A stretch of DNA of 64,000 bases from SZUA-309 sp965232595 (GTDB lineage Bacteria; Pseudomonadota; Gammaproteobacteria; Pseudomonadales; Azotimanducaceae), in assembly GCA_965232595.1 (NCBI GenBank), contig OZ246983.1, positions 2,728,001-2,792,000 on the forward strand, written 5' to 3'. The notes beneath the pieces were generated by a model. The model searched no databases. It was not told the origin of the DNA and saw only the letters and a program-made list of their open reading frames with translations. The position numbers and the translations under genes are program-made. Of the stretch, positions 24,986 through 33,832 are shown piece after piece (position 1 is the stretch's first letter; the number at the start of each line of letters is the position of its first letter).

Positions 24986-26132
24986 CCTGAGCGCATCGTC
25001 GGCGTTCCTGGCCATGACGCTGCTGCTCGCAGCGGCCGGCTGCGGCGAGCCCTCATCGCCGTCGCCCGTTACCGGGGCGCAGCTCCGCCTCGGCAGCGTG
25101 CTCGGCGAAACCGACGTGGCAGGTTTCGCCAGGGCTGAGCAGCCCAGGGAATTCGTTTTTCCGGCGGACCACGGCCCGCATCCGGAGTACCGCAGCGAGT
25201 GGTGGTACCTGACGCTGGCGCTGGCGGATCCGGAAGGTCAGGACGTCGGCGTGCAGTTCACCCTGTTCCGACAGGCGCTGACGCCTCTGGGTGGCGCGAC
25301 CGATGGCGCAGCCTCTTCGGAGGCAGCCAATCGCTGGCAGAGCAATCAGATTTACCTCGCGCACTTCGCCGTCAGCGACCTGGCCACTGCCAGCCACCGT
25401 TCCGCTGAGCGGTTCGCCCGTGGGCACCCGGCCCTGGTGGGCGTGCAGGCCGAGCCGCTCTCGCTCTGGCTGGAAGACTGGCGGCTCGAGGCGACCGGCG
25501 ATGTCTGGCGCCTGCGGGCAGGAATGGCGGATGCCCGGGTCGAGATAGACCTGGCGATGCCGGTGCCGATCGTCCTCCAGGGCGATGCGGGCCTCAGCTG
25601 GAAAGGCCCGGATCAGGCCTCCTATTACTACTCCATGCCGGGGATCCCGGCGAGCGGACAGGTCTGGCTGAACGGCGAGCCGCGTGCGGTGCGAGGCCTG
25701 GGCTGGCTGGATCGGGAGTGGAGCACCAGCGTGCTGTCCGGCGGGCAGGAAGGTTGGGACTGGCTGGCGCTGCAGCTGGACGACGGCCGGCGGCTGATGG
25801 CGTTTCAGCTGCGTCGTGCCGACGGCGAGCGCGATCCCTACGATCAGGGCATGCTCGTTGACGCGGCCGGCGCCAGCAGGCCGCTGGTGGCGGAGGATTT
25901 CCGGATGCTGGCCACCCGTTACTGGCGGGATGAGGAGGGCACCGACTGGCCCGTCGCCTGGCGCCTCGAGCTTGATGACGAGGCGTTCGAGGTGCTTGCG
26001 GTGCTGGACGATCAGCGGATGCAGACGAGCATCAGCTACTGGGAGGGTCTGGTGGCCGTCCTCGATGCTGATGGCCAGCGCATCGGCCAGGGGTATCTGG
26101 AGCTGACCGGCTATGCCGGGCCAGCGCAATGA
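24972..26132 (+). CDS. AttH/CrtC-like lipocalin lipoprotein
   Basis: A 386-residue lipoprotein precursor: signal with lipobox AAAGC near residues 20-24, then two lipocalin-like halves typical of the AttH/CrtC family (PF07143 region). Motifs include ADHGPHPEYRSEWWYLT, YYYSMPGIPASGQVWLNGE and GLGWLDREWS. Carotenoid 1,2-hydratase CrtC shares the fold, but no carotenoid genes are near. AttH-type proteins are often encoded with LolD/FtsX-type ABC genes, as here, which suggests a periplasmic lipid-carrier partner of the exporter. The ATG at 24972 overlaps the permease stop by 14 bp. Confidence 0.85.
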   Translation: MGRLSLSASSAFLAMTLLLAAAGCGEPSSPSPVTGAQLRLGSVLGETDVAGFARAEQPREFVFPADHGPHPEYRSEWWYLTLALADPEGQDVGVQFTLFRQALTPLGGATDGAASSEAANRWQSNQIYLAHFAVSDLATASHRSAERFARGHPALVGVQAEPLSLWLEDWRLEATGDVWRLRAGMADARVEIDLAMPVPIVLQGDAGLSWKGPDQASYYYSMPGIPASGQVWLNGEPRAVRGLGWLDREWSTSVLSGGQEGWDWLALQLDDGRRLMAFQLRRADGERDPYDQGMLVDAAGASRPLVAEDFRMLATRYWRDEEGTDWPVAWRLELDDEAFEVLAVLDDQRMQTSISYWEGLVAVLDADGQRIGQGYLELTGYAGPAQ

Positions 26133-26159
26133 AGGGCAATGTAGGAATAGGAGGTGGCT

Positions 26160-26789
26160 GTGACCGACGATGAGCTGAGCTGGCGGCGGCTTTCAAGCAG
26201 GGCCGGACAGCCCTTGCCGCTGTTCGATGTGCGGCTGGACGAAATGGAGCACCCCCAATCCGGCGACGTCCTGTCCCGCCTGGTGCTCGCCAGCGTGGAC
26301 TGGGTGAACATGGTTGCGCTGACCGCGGCGGGCGAATCGGTGATGGTGCGGCAGTTTCGCTTCGGGGTCGGCTACCCGACGCTGGAAACGCCCGGCGGCA
26401 TGGTGGATCCGGGTGAGGACTCGCTGACCGCAGCCCGCCGGGAGCTGCTCGAAGAGACCGGATACAGCGGCGGTACCTGGCATTACCTCGGCGCAGTGGA
26501 GCCGAACCCGGCGATTCACGACCACCTCTGCCATCACTGGCTGGCGGAAGGGGTCGAGCAGACCCAGGCCCCGGCGAACACGGGTGGTGAGCACATTCAC
26601 GTCTCTCTGCTCAACGAGGCCGAGGTCCGGGAGGCCGTCCAGGATGGCACGCTGCGCCACGCCCTGGCGCTGTCCGCCCTGGCCAGAGTGTTCGACCTCT
26701 GGCCGCGGCCCTTCCTGCAGGCCGACGTTGCTGGTCAGCAGGAGATGGCCCGGCGAGCACCCTCGGAATCGGGGCTGTCCGACGACTAG
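26160..26789 (+). CDS. NUDIX hydrolase (ADP-ribose pyrophosphatase-like)
   Basis: A 209-residue protein with a complete Nudix box, GGMVDPGEDS then ARRELLEETG, at about residues 78-100, and the ADPRase-like context VMVRQFRFGVGYPTLETPGG. These enzymes cleave ADP-sugars to AMP and sugar phosphate. The GTG at 26160 is chosen because AGGAGG lies 5 bp before it; another GTG at 26154 is part of that ribosome binding site. It is a second, distinct NUDIX gene closing the ABC/AttH block. Confidence 0.88.
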   Translation: MTDDELSWRRLSSRAGQPLPLFDVRLDEMEHPQSGDVLSRLVLASVDWVNMVALTAAGESVMVRQFRFGVGYPTLETPGGMVDPGEDSLTAARRELLEETGYSGGTWHYLGAVEPNPAIHDHLCHHWLAEGVEQTQAPANTGGEHIHVSLLNEAEVREAVQDGTLRHALALSALARVFDLWPRPFLQADVAGQQEMARRAPSESGLSDD

Positions 26790-26894
26790 GATCAACCGGA
26801 AAAGTCCGTCACAATGGAGCATCGGTTGCGCTTCGGCTGGGGACGCCGGCCAACCAGCCTCATGAGATGGTTGAAGACGGTCCGTGGAGAGTAA

Positions 26895-29174
26895 ATGAGG
26901 AATCATGACGCCGCGCATGCAGTGAGCCCGGGTGAGTCATTTTCCAGGCTGCGCAACGCGCAAGCGGACGGCGGTGACGGCACCGCGGCAGGTGTTGGGA
27001 CCCAGCACGCCATCCTGATCGTCGACGACAAACCCGAGCTGCTGAACAGCCTTCACCAGCTGGTCAATCTGCACGGCTACCAGGCAGACAAGGCTCTCGG
27101 CGGCCAGGAAGCGCTGGCGGCGCTCGGCCGCAAGCACTACGACGTTGTCCTCCTCGATCTGATCATGCCGGGTGTCAGCGGCCACGACGTGCTGGACTAC
27201 GCTGCCCGTGAGGGGTTGAGCAGCAAGATCATCGTCGTCTCCGGAGACTCGAGCTTCAGCGGGGTGAAGCACGCGCTGCACTGTGGCGCCTTCGATTTCG
27301 TGAAGAAGCCCTACGAGGCCGGTGAGCTCATCTCGACCATGGAAACGGCGCTCCGCCAGTGCGAGCTGGAGAGCAAGAACGAGGAGATGGAAGCCAAGCT
27401 CAAGGACTCCGAAGAGCTGCACCGTTTCATCGTCAACAACTCCCCGGACCTGGTTTACATGCTGGACCGGAACGGCTGCTTCATCTTCCTCAACGAGCGC
27501 CTGGAATCCCTGCTCGGCTACCGGAAGGACGAGCTGATCGGCCGCCACTACTCCGAGCTGGTGGATGACGATCACCTGGAGCAGGCACGCAACATATTCA
27601 ACGAGCGGCGCATGGGCGAGCGCGCGGCCAACAACGTCGAGCTGCGCCTGAAGAGCCGCCTGAACCGCCGCGGGCCGCGGCTGTTTCACGCGCAGTCGCT
27701 GTGGATGGAGCTGACGGCAGAGGGCGTTTACTCGGATCCGAACGAGCGCACCCGGGAAAATTTCGTCGGCACTTACGGCACCGCCCGGGACATCTCCGAG
27801 CGCAAAGAAGCGGAAGAGGTCATCAACTTCCAGGCTTACCACGATCTGCTCACGCACCTGCCCAACCGGGCGCTGCTGAAAGACCGCCTGTCCCTGGCCA
27901 TCGCGCACGCCCGGCGGAACAAGCGCAAGCTGGCGGTGATGTTCCTGGATCTGGATCGCTTCAAGCTGGTCAACGATACGCTCGGGCACACCATGGGCGA
28001 CCGGCTGCTGAAGGCCGTGGCCAATCGGCTGCAGAGCTGTCTGCGCCGCGGTGACACCCTGGCCCGGTTCGGTGGCGACGAGTTCACCCTGCTGCTGCCG
28101 GAGGTGCGGACCAAAGACGACGTGGTGGTGATCGCCTCGAAGATTCTCGATCGGCTGAACGCGCCGTTCGTGATCGACGGCCACGAGCTCTTCGTTGGCG
28201 CCAGCATCGGCATCTCCATCTACCCGGAAGCGGGCGACACGGAGGAGGCGCTGATTCAGAACGCCGACATCGCCATGTATCAGGTGAAGGGTCGCGGCAA
28301 GAACGGCTACCAGTTCTTCTCGGAAGAGATGAACCACAGCTTCTCTACCCGGCTGTCGCTGGAGCGGGAACACAGGAACGGCCTGGCCCAGGGTGAGCTC
28401 AAGGTTTACTACCAGCCGCAGGTGTCGCTGGACAACGGCCAGATCACCGGCGTAGAGGCGCTGGTCCGCTGGCAGCATCCGATCCGGGGCCTGGTCGAGC
28501 CGAACGACTTCCTGCCGATGGCGGAAGAAACCGGCCTGATCTGCCAGATCGACGAGTTCGTGCAGGCGCAGGCGTTCACGGACGTGGCCTACTGGCGCTC
28601 CAAGGGCTATGGCGACATCCGCCTCTCGGTGAACCTGTCTGCGGTTCAGCTCGAGAAGGAAGGCTTCGTTGATCGATTTGTTTCCAGCCTGCAGCAGAGC
28701 GGCCTGGAAGCCTCGGCGGTGAAGCTCGAGATCACGGAAAACACCCTCATGCAGGACATGGAAGTGATCATTCCGAAGCTCAAGGAGCTGCGGCGCCTGG
28801 GCGTGCACATCGCCATCGACGACTTCGGCACCGGTTACTCGTCCCTCTCTTACCTGCAGCAGTTCCCGATCCAGACCCTGAAGATCGATCGCAGCTTCGT
28901 CGGTGACATCCGCGAAGACGAGACCGATGCGAGCATCGTCAACGCCATCGTTGCCATGGCCCGGGGGCTGAAGCTGGATCTGATTGCCGAAGGCGTGGAG
29001 AACCGGACGCAGCTCAAGTATCTGCATGCTCAGGGCTGCAGCGAGGGCCAGGGCTACATCTTCTCCAAGCCGGTTCCGGCCAACGACATTTCCAACATGA
29101 TCCGCCAGAACCCGTTCGTGGACCTGGTCCGGGAAGGCCTCACCGAAGCCGACGCCCCGGCCGAGACCGTCTGA
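26895..29174 (+). CDS. Response regulator with PAS, GGDEF and EAL domains
   Basis: A 759-residue signalling protein. A receiver domain (about 36-155) carries the acceptor D88 in VVLLDLIMPG and the lysine in VKKPYEAG. A PAS domain follows (about 170-300, FIVNNSPDLVYMLDRNG), then a diguanylate cyclase domain with intact GGDEF at 393-397, and an EAL phosphodiesterase domain starting with EALVRW at 521 and containing DDFGTGYSSLSYL. Both c-di-GMP synthesis and hydrolysis motifs look intact, so the sign of its output is not predictable. No histidine kinase lies next to it. Confidence 0.93.
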   Translation: MRNHDAAHAVSPGESFSRLRNAQADGGDGTAAGVGTQHAILIVDDKPELLNSLHQLVNLHGYQADKALGGQEALAALGRKHYDVVLLDLIMPGVSGHDVLDYAAREGLSSKIIVVSGDSSFSGVKHALHCGAFDFVKKPYEAGELISTMETALRQCELESKNEEMEAKLKDSEELHRFIVNNSPDLVYMLDRNGCFIFLNERLESLLGYRKDELIGRHYSELVDDDHLEQARNIFNERRMGERAANNVELRLKSRLNRRGPRLFHAQSLWMELTAEGVYSDPNERTRENFVGTYGTARDISERKEAEEVINFQAYHDLLTHLPNRALLKDRLSLAIAHARRNKRKLAVMFLDLDRFKLVNDTLGHTMGDRLLKAVANRLQSCLRRGDTLARFGGDEFTLLLPEVRTKDDVVVIASKILDRLNAPFVIDGHELFVGASIGISIYPEAGDTEEALIQNADIAMYQVKGRGKNGYQFFSEEMNHSFSTRLSLEREHRNGLAQGELKVYYQPQVSLDNGQITGVEALVRWQHPIRGLVEPNDFLPMAEETGLICQIDEFVQAQAFTDVAYWRSKGYGDIRLSVNLSAVQLEKEGFVDRFVSSLQQSGLEASAVKLEITENTLMQDMEVIIPKLKELRRLGVHIAIDDFGTGYSSLSYLQQFPIQTLKIDRSFVGDIREDETDASIVNAIVAMARGLKLDLIAEGVENRTQLKYLHAQGCSEGQGYIFSKPVPANDISNMIRQNPFVDLVREGLTEADAPAETV

Positions 29175-29190
29175 TCCCTCAGGTTTCCGG

Positions 29191-30432
29191 ATGAAAGGTT
29201 TCACGACACGGATCGTGCACAGCGATCGCCTTCAGCCTATCGAGCACGGCTCGCTGCAGAAGCCGATCCACGCCACCGTCGCCTACGGCTACGAAGACGC
29301 CAGGGACCTGGCTGCAGCCTTCCAGGGCACCAAGCCGGGCTACACCTACGGCCGGCAAGTCAACCCAACGGTGGAAGCGCTGCAGGACAAGATCACCGCG
29401 ATGGAGGGCGGCGTGCAGTCGGTCTGCTTCGGCACGGGCATGGCCGCCATCGGCACCACCCTGTTCTCGCTGCTGCGCGCCGGCGATCACTTTGTGTCCT
29501 CGTCGTTCCTGTTCGGCAACACCAACAGCCTGTTCAACACCTTCACGACCCAGGGCATCGACGTCACCTTCGTCGACGCGACGGACGTGTCGGCGGTGGC
29601 TGCGGCAATCAACGAGCGAACCAAACTGGTGTTCGTCGAGACCATCGCCAACCCGCGCACCCAGGTCTCAGCGCTCAGTGAGATCGGTGAGCTCTGCGCT
29701 GAGCGGAACCTTATCTACTTTGTCGACAACACCATGACCTCGCCCTACCTGTTTCAGCCGAAAAGCGTGCAGGCAAGCCTGGTAATCTCGAGCCTGACCA
29801 AATACATCGGTGGCCACGGCAACGCCCTCGGAGGCTCGGTCACGGAGATGGGCCAGTACGACTGGACGACTTACGACAACATCTACGACACCTACAAAAA
29901 GGGGGATGCCGAGAAGTGGGCGATCACCCAGATCAAGAAGAAAGGCCTGCGCGACTTCGGTGCCGCGCTCGGGCCGGAAGCCGCCCATCACATCGCGGTC
30001 GGCGCTGAAACGCTGGCGCTGCGCATGGAGCGGCAGTGCGCCAATACTCAGGCCATGGCCGACTACCTGGATCGCCACGATCGGGTGAAGAACGTCTACT
30101 ACCCGGGGCTGGCAGGTCATCCAGAGCACGAGCGGGCGAAGTCGCTGTTCCGTCATCCGGGCGCGCTGTTCAGCTTCGAGCTGGCGGATGACGTGGACCT
30201 GTGGGCGTTCCTCAACAGCCTCGAGGTGATCGTTAAGTCGAGCAACCTGGGTGACAATCGAACGCTGGCCATTCCGGTTGCCCACACCATCTACTTCGAG
30301 ATGGGCCCGGAACGACGGGCCAGCATGGGCATCGATGATTCGCTGATCAGAATCTCCGTGGGCATCGAGGACGAAGCGGATCTCATCGCCGATCTCGACC
30401 GTGCCTTCGCTGCGGCCAGCGCCGGCAGCTGA
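29191..30432 (+). CDS. PLP-dependent cystathionine gamma-synthase family enzyme
   Basis: A 413-residue Cys/Met-metabolism PLP enzyme. It has YTYGRQVNPTVEALQDKI near the N-terminus, the phosphate-binding GTGMAAIGTT, the PLP aspartate in YFVDNTMTSPYL, and the Schiff-base lysine in ISSLTKYIGGHGNALGG. Family members include cystathionine gamma-synthase, gamma-lyase and O-acyl-homoserine sulfhydrylase; I cannot separate these from motifs alone. It starts 16 bp after the GGDEF-EAL gene and precedes an SDR gene. Confidence 0.87.
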   Translation: MKGFTTRIVHSDRLQPIEHGSLQKPIHATVAYGYEDARDLAAAFQGTKPGYTYGRQVNPTVEALQDKITAMEGGVQSVCFGTGMAAIGTTLFSLLRAGDHFVSSSFLFGNTNSLFNTFTTQGIDVTFVDATDVSAVAAAINERTKLVFVETIANPRTQVSALSEIGELCAERNLIYFVDNTMTSPYLFQPKSVQASLVISSLTKYIGGHGNALGGSVTEMGQYDWTTYDNIYDTYKKGDAEKWAITQIKKKGLRDFGAALGPEAAHHIAVGAETLALRMERQCANTQAMADYLDRHDRVKNVYYPGLAGHPEHERAKSLFRHPGALFSFELADDVDLWAFLNSLEVIVKSSNLGDNRTLAIPVAHTIYFEMGPERRASMGIDDSLIRISVGIEDEADLIADLDRAFAAASAGS

Positions 30433-30476
30433 AGACGCGCTCGAGCCGAAATCTGTACTGACAACTGGGGGAAACA

Positions 30477-31244
30477 ATGGGACGACTGCAGGATAAGGTG
30501 GTCATCATCACAGGTGGTGCCGGCGGCATCGGCAGGGAGACCGGCAAGCTGTTCGTGGAAGAAGGCGCGTACGTGCTGCTGGTGGATCTGGACGAGGACT
30601 CGCTGAAGGAGGCGGTCGCCGAGATCGGCAGCAACGCCGCCAGCTACTTCGTCGGCGACGTCACCAGCTCCGCGGACAACGACGCCATGGTCGCCTGCGC
30701 GGAAGAGCGCTATGGCGGTGTGGACGGCTTTCTGGCGAATGCCGGCATCGAAGGTGACGTGGCCCCGATCAGCGAGTACGACGAGAACCGCTTCGATCAG
30801 GTGATGGCCATCAACGTGAAGGGCCCGTTCCTCGGCATCAAGTCGGTGACCCCGGCCATGGCCAAACGCGGCGGCGGCAGCGTGGTGATCACCTCGAGCG
30901 TGGCCGGCGTCGGAGGAACCCCGGGAATTTCCGCCTACAACGCCAGCAAGCACGCGGTGATCGGGCTGATGCGCTCGGCCGCCAAGGAGCTGGCGCCGAT
31001 GAAGATCCGGGTGAACACGGTCAACCCCTCACCGGTGGAAACCGAGATGATGCGCCGGCTGGAGAAGGGCATCGCCGGCGAGGACGGCGCCGAGCAGGCC
31101 CGTGCCGGTATGGCCGCCCAGATTCCGCTGCAGCGCTACGGCGAGCCGCGGGATATCGCCCGGATGATGCTGCACCTGGTGAGTGACGACAGCGACTTCA
31201 TCACCGGCTCGGTCAACATGGTCGATGGCGGAATGACGGCCTGA
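30477..31244 (+). CDS. Short-chain dehydrogenase/reductase
   Basis: A 255-residue classical SDR: cofactor motif TGGAGGIGRE near residue 12, NAGIEG near 86, the catalytic Ser in ITSSVAGVGG and YNASK with catalytic Tyr and Lys near 155-159. The acid residue after the second strand (LVDLDED) favours NAD(H). The C-terminal GSVNMVDGGMTA is typical. The substrate is unknown. It is followed, 26 bp later, by an esterase-like gene. Confidence 0.9.
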   Translation: MGRLQDKVVIITGGAGGIGRETGKLFVEEGAYVLLVDLDEDSLKEAVAEIGSNAASYFVGDVTSSADNDAMVACAEERYGGVDGFLANAGIEGDVAPISEYDENRFDQVMAINVKGPFLGIKSVTPAMAKRGGGSVVITSSVAGVGGTPGISAYNASKHAVIGLMRSAAKELAPMKIRVNTVNPSPVETEMMRRLEKGIAGEDGAEQARAGMAAQIPLQRYGEPRDIARMMLHLVSDDSDFITGSVNMVDGGMTA

Positions 31245-31270
31245 GCGAACACGGCACAGAGGAGCAGAAA

Positions 31271-32413
31271 TTGGAGATACAGGGTCATTGCGACGAGCGC
31301 TTCGCTCAGGTTCTCGAGGTGTTCGAGAAGAACTTCGCCGAGCGCGGTGAGGTAGGCGCCAGCTTTGCGGCAACGGTAGAAGGTGAGTACGTCGTCGACA
31401 TCTGGGCAGGACATGCGGATGCGGCGCGCACCCGGCCCTGGACCGAAGACACCATCGTCAACGTTTACTCCACCACCAAAACCATGAGCTTCCTCTGCGC
31501 GCTGGTTCTGGCCGACCGTGGAGACTTGGATTTCTACGCCAAAGTTACCGATTACTGGCCGGAGTACGGCCAGAACGGCAAGGAGAGCACCGAGGTCCGG
31601 CACTTCATGAGCCATTCCGCCGGCGTCCCGGGTTTCTCGCCGTCCGTCAGCGCCGAAGAGCTCTATGACTGGGAGGGCTGCATTGCCAACCTTGCGGCCC
31701 AGGCGCCCTGGTGGGAACCGGGCAGCCAGAGCGGCTACCACGCCATTACCCAGGGTTATCTGATCGGCGAGCTCGTTCGCCGGATCACCGGTAAGTCCCT
31801 GGGAGCCTTCTTCCGGGAAGAGATTGCCGGCCCGCTTGGCGCGGACTTCCACATCGGCGTGCCCGAAAGCGAGTTCGGCAGGGTGGCGGAGATGATCCCG
31901 GCGGTGGGCAACGAAGACATCACCCCACCCGCACCGGATCCGGATTCCATCCCGGCGCGGGTGTTCAACAGCGCCGAGCTCGGTAACAACGCGGTCAACT
32001 CCAGCGGCTGGCGGATGGCGGAGATTCCCGCTGCCAATGGCCATGGCAATGCCCGCTCGGTGGTTCGCGCGCAGACACCGCTCGCCAACGGTGGCAGCGC
32101 TTTCGGCGTGGATCTGCTCTCGGAGGGCGGCTGCAAGCGGATCGTTGACGAGCAGACCAACGGGCCGGACGCCGTGCTGATCATGCCGATCCGCTTCGGC
32201 ATGGGCTATGCCTTCCCCAACCCGTTGATGTTCATGTCACCGTCAGAGGACGGCATGTTCTGGGGTGGGGCTGGCGGCTCCACCATCATCGTCGATCAGA
32301 GCAATCGGGTCTGCTTCTCTTACGTGATGAACCAGATGGTGTCGGCGATTACCGGCGATCCGCGGGGCGGCTCGCTCGGCAACGCCTTTTACGAAGGCCT
32401 GCTGGCCGGCTGA
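31271..32413 (+). CDS. Serine hydrolase of the class C beta-lactamase/EstB family
   Basis: A 380-residue protein with the SxxK nucleophile motif STTK (YSTTKTMSF) near residue 67, a tyrosine motif in SGYHAITQGY and a GGS-type third motif (GAGGSTIIV). These are the catalytic features of EstB-like esterases and beta-lactamase-fold hydrolases. There is no signal peptide, which argues against a secreted beta-lactamase. The start is TTG, supported by AGGAG upstream. Its 3' end overlaps the convergent TIM-barrel gene by 25 bp. Confidence 0.85.
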   Translation: MEIQGHCDERFAQVLEVFEKNFAERGEVGASFAATVEGEYVVDIWAGHADAARTRPWTEDTIVNVYSTTKTMSFLCALVLADRGDLDFYAKVTDYWPEYGQNGKESTEVRHFMSHSAGVPGFSPSVSAEELYDWEGCIANLAAQAPWWEPGSQSGYHAITQGYLIGELVRRITGKSLGAFFREEIAGPLGADFHIGVPESEFGRVAEMIPAVGNEDITPPAPDPDSIPARVFNSAELGNNAVNSSGWRMAEIPAANGHGNARSVVRAQTPLANGGSAFGVDLLSEGGCKRIVDEQTNGPDAVLIMPIRFGMGYAFPNPLMFMSPSEDGMFWGGAGGSTIIVDQSNRVCFSYVMNQMVSAITGDPRGGSLGNAFYEGLLAG

Positions 32414-33399
32414 GCGGGCGCTGCCAGCTCAGCGCCGACCCGCAGGATCAGGTCCCGGGTGGCGCGGATGCCGTCGAACTCGGAGAGCCGCTTCCCTTCG
32501 TACTCCACGCCGACGTGGCTCCGGTAACCGGCGGCGGCGACGATGCCGAGCATGCGTCGATAGTCGATGCTGGTTTCGAAGCCGGCCTCGTCGAAGTCGT
32601 AAGCCTTGGCGCTGACCGCCCGGGCCTGGCCCATCAGCTCCTCCGTGCCCCGATAGCGGTCGTAAGTGACCACCGGTTCCTGGCCCCGCGGTGATATCCG
32701 GAAATTGCCGAAGTCGGGCAGGGTGCCGACGGCCGGATGGTCCGTCCGCCTGATGGTGTCGGCGAGCCAGGCGCCATCGCTCGAGTAGCCGCCGTGATTC
32801 TCCACCAGGACCGACAACCCGAGCGGCTGCGCCAGCTCGCCGAGCGCAAACAGGCTCTCCGCAACCCGGCTGGCCAGTTCCTCCCGACTGCCCTGACCCG
32901 CAGCGTTGACCCGGATGGCGTGGCAGCCGAGCCCTGCTGCTGCTTGCAGCCAGGGCTTGTGGTTCTCGACGGACTGCTGGCGGGCGGCCTGGGATTGGTC
33001 GCCTGTGTTGCCGAGCGCGTCACACATGATCAGGAGCGACCTCACGCCCTCTCCGTCAGCTCGCTTCTTCAGCTCAGAGAAGTAGGCGTCGTCCCGCGCC
33101 CGGCTGAAGTAGAAGGTGTTCACGTACTCTACGGCTTCGATCCCGAAGGCGGTCCTGGCCAGGACGGGAAAATCCAGCGGATCGGCATCCCCCTTGAGCA
33201 CGGCATCCGGATCGTTCTGCAGATCACGGAAGAAGCCGGCGCTGAGTCCGCCGCCGAAATAAGTTCGGTGCAGCGACCACTGGGCCAGGGAAACCGGAAA
33301 CAGCGGCACCGGTTCGGCCGCCCGGGCATGCCCGCCGAGGCTGATGGCGGTTGCCGCCAGGCCTGCCTGCTCGAGTAGCTTCCGTCGCGTGATTGGCAT
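32389..33399 (-). CDS. Tat-exported sugar isomerase/epimerase-like TIM-barrel protein
   Basis: A 336-residue protein with a twin-arginine signal (TRRKLLEQAGLAATAISL, cleaving near ARAAEP) and a xylose-isomerase-like TIM barrel. Characteristic segments are SLAQWSLHRTYFGGGL, CHAIRVNAAGQG, LSVLVENHGGYSSDG (metal-binding Glu) and HVGVEYEGKRL. Exported relatives of this superfamily are frequent but of unknown substrate. It is divergent from the carboxylase operon, with 76 bp between starts that must hold both promoters. Confidence 0.85.
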   Translation of the reverse strand: MPITRRKLLEQAGLAATAISLGGHARAAEPVPLFPVSLAQWSLHRTYFGGGLSAGFFRDLQNDPDAVLKGDADPLDFPVLARTAFGIEAVEYVNTFYFSRARDDAYFSELKKRADGEGVRSLLIMCDALGNTGDQSQAARQQSVENHKPWLQAAAGLGCHAIRVNAAGQGSREELASRVAESLFALGELAQPLGLSVLVENHGGYSSDGAWLADTIRRTDHPAVGTLPDFGNFRISPRGQEPVVTYDRYRGTEELMGQARAVSAKAYDFDEAGFETSIDYRRMLGIVAAAGYRSHVGVEYEGKRLSEFDGIRATRDLILRVGAELAAPAQPASRPS

Positions 33400-33475
33400 G
33401 ATTGCCTCCTCTATCCGGACACCTGCCGGCTCTCAGCCTTTGGTAAGATCGCCCGTTCACTTCGAAGATCGGCGG

Positions 33476-33832
33476 ATGACCTTAGCTTTGGACTGGGATG
33501 CCTACAAGCGTTTGTGCGATACCCCGAACGTGCTCTCGCGCTGGATGCTTGAGCAGACGGCGGAGCTCGTGCACGGGCACCTGCGGGCTGAGCTCAAAGC
33601 CGCGCTGGATCTGGCGCCGCTGTCGAAACCACAGGATCACAAGGGCGGCCCGGCCACGGATATGTTCCAGCTCGACTTGGCCCGCCGGGACGTGCTCGCC
33701 GTGCACGAGCAGATCGCCAACGCGGTGGCGAACGGCGAAACCAGCAGCGCAACCGGCGCCCGTGGTCTCGGCGGTTTCGAGGAAGCCTGGCGGGAGTACG
33801 CCGATTATCTGAACACGACGGATGTTCTCTAG
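33476..33832 (+). CDS. Unknown 118-residue protein leading the acyl-CoA carboxylase operon
   Basis: A small soluble, mostly helical protein; I do not recognise a family. Notable segments are WDAYKRLCDTPNVLSRWML near the start and GARGLGGFEEAWREYADYL at the end. No signal, membrane helix or catalytic motif is apparent. It overlaps the biotin carboxylase start by 11 bp, so translation is coupled, and its stop lies inside that gene. The position suggests an accessory or stabilising subunit of the carboxylase, analogous in idea to the small epsilon subunits of actinobacterial enzymes, but no similarity to those is claimed. Confidence 0.7.
   Translation: MTLALDWDAYKRLCDTPNVLSRWMLEQTAELVHGHLRAELKAALDLAPLSKPQDHKGGPATDMFQLDLARRDVLAVHEQIANAVANGETSSATGARGLGGFEEAWREYADYLNTTDVL

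Noticed and set aside
26937..29204. 755-codon open frame antisense to the REC-PAS-GGDEF-EAL gene
   Set aside because: The opposite strand has several intact domains; this frame has none.
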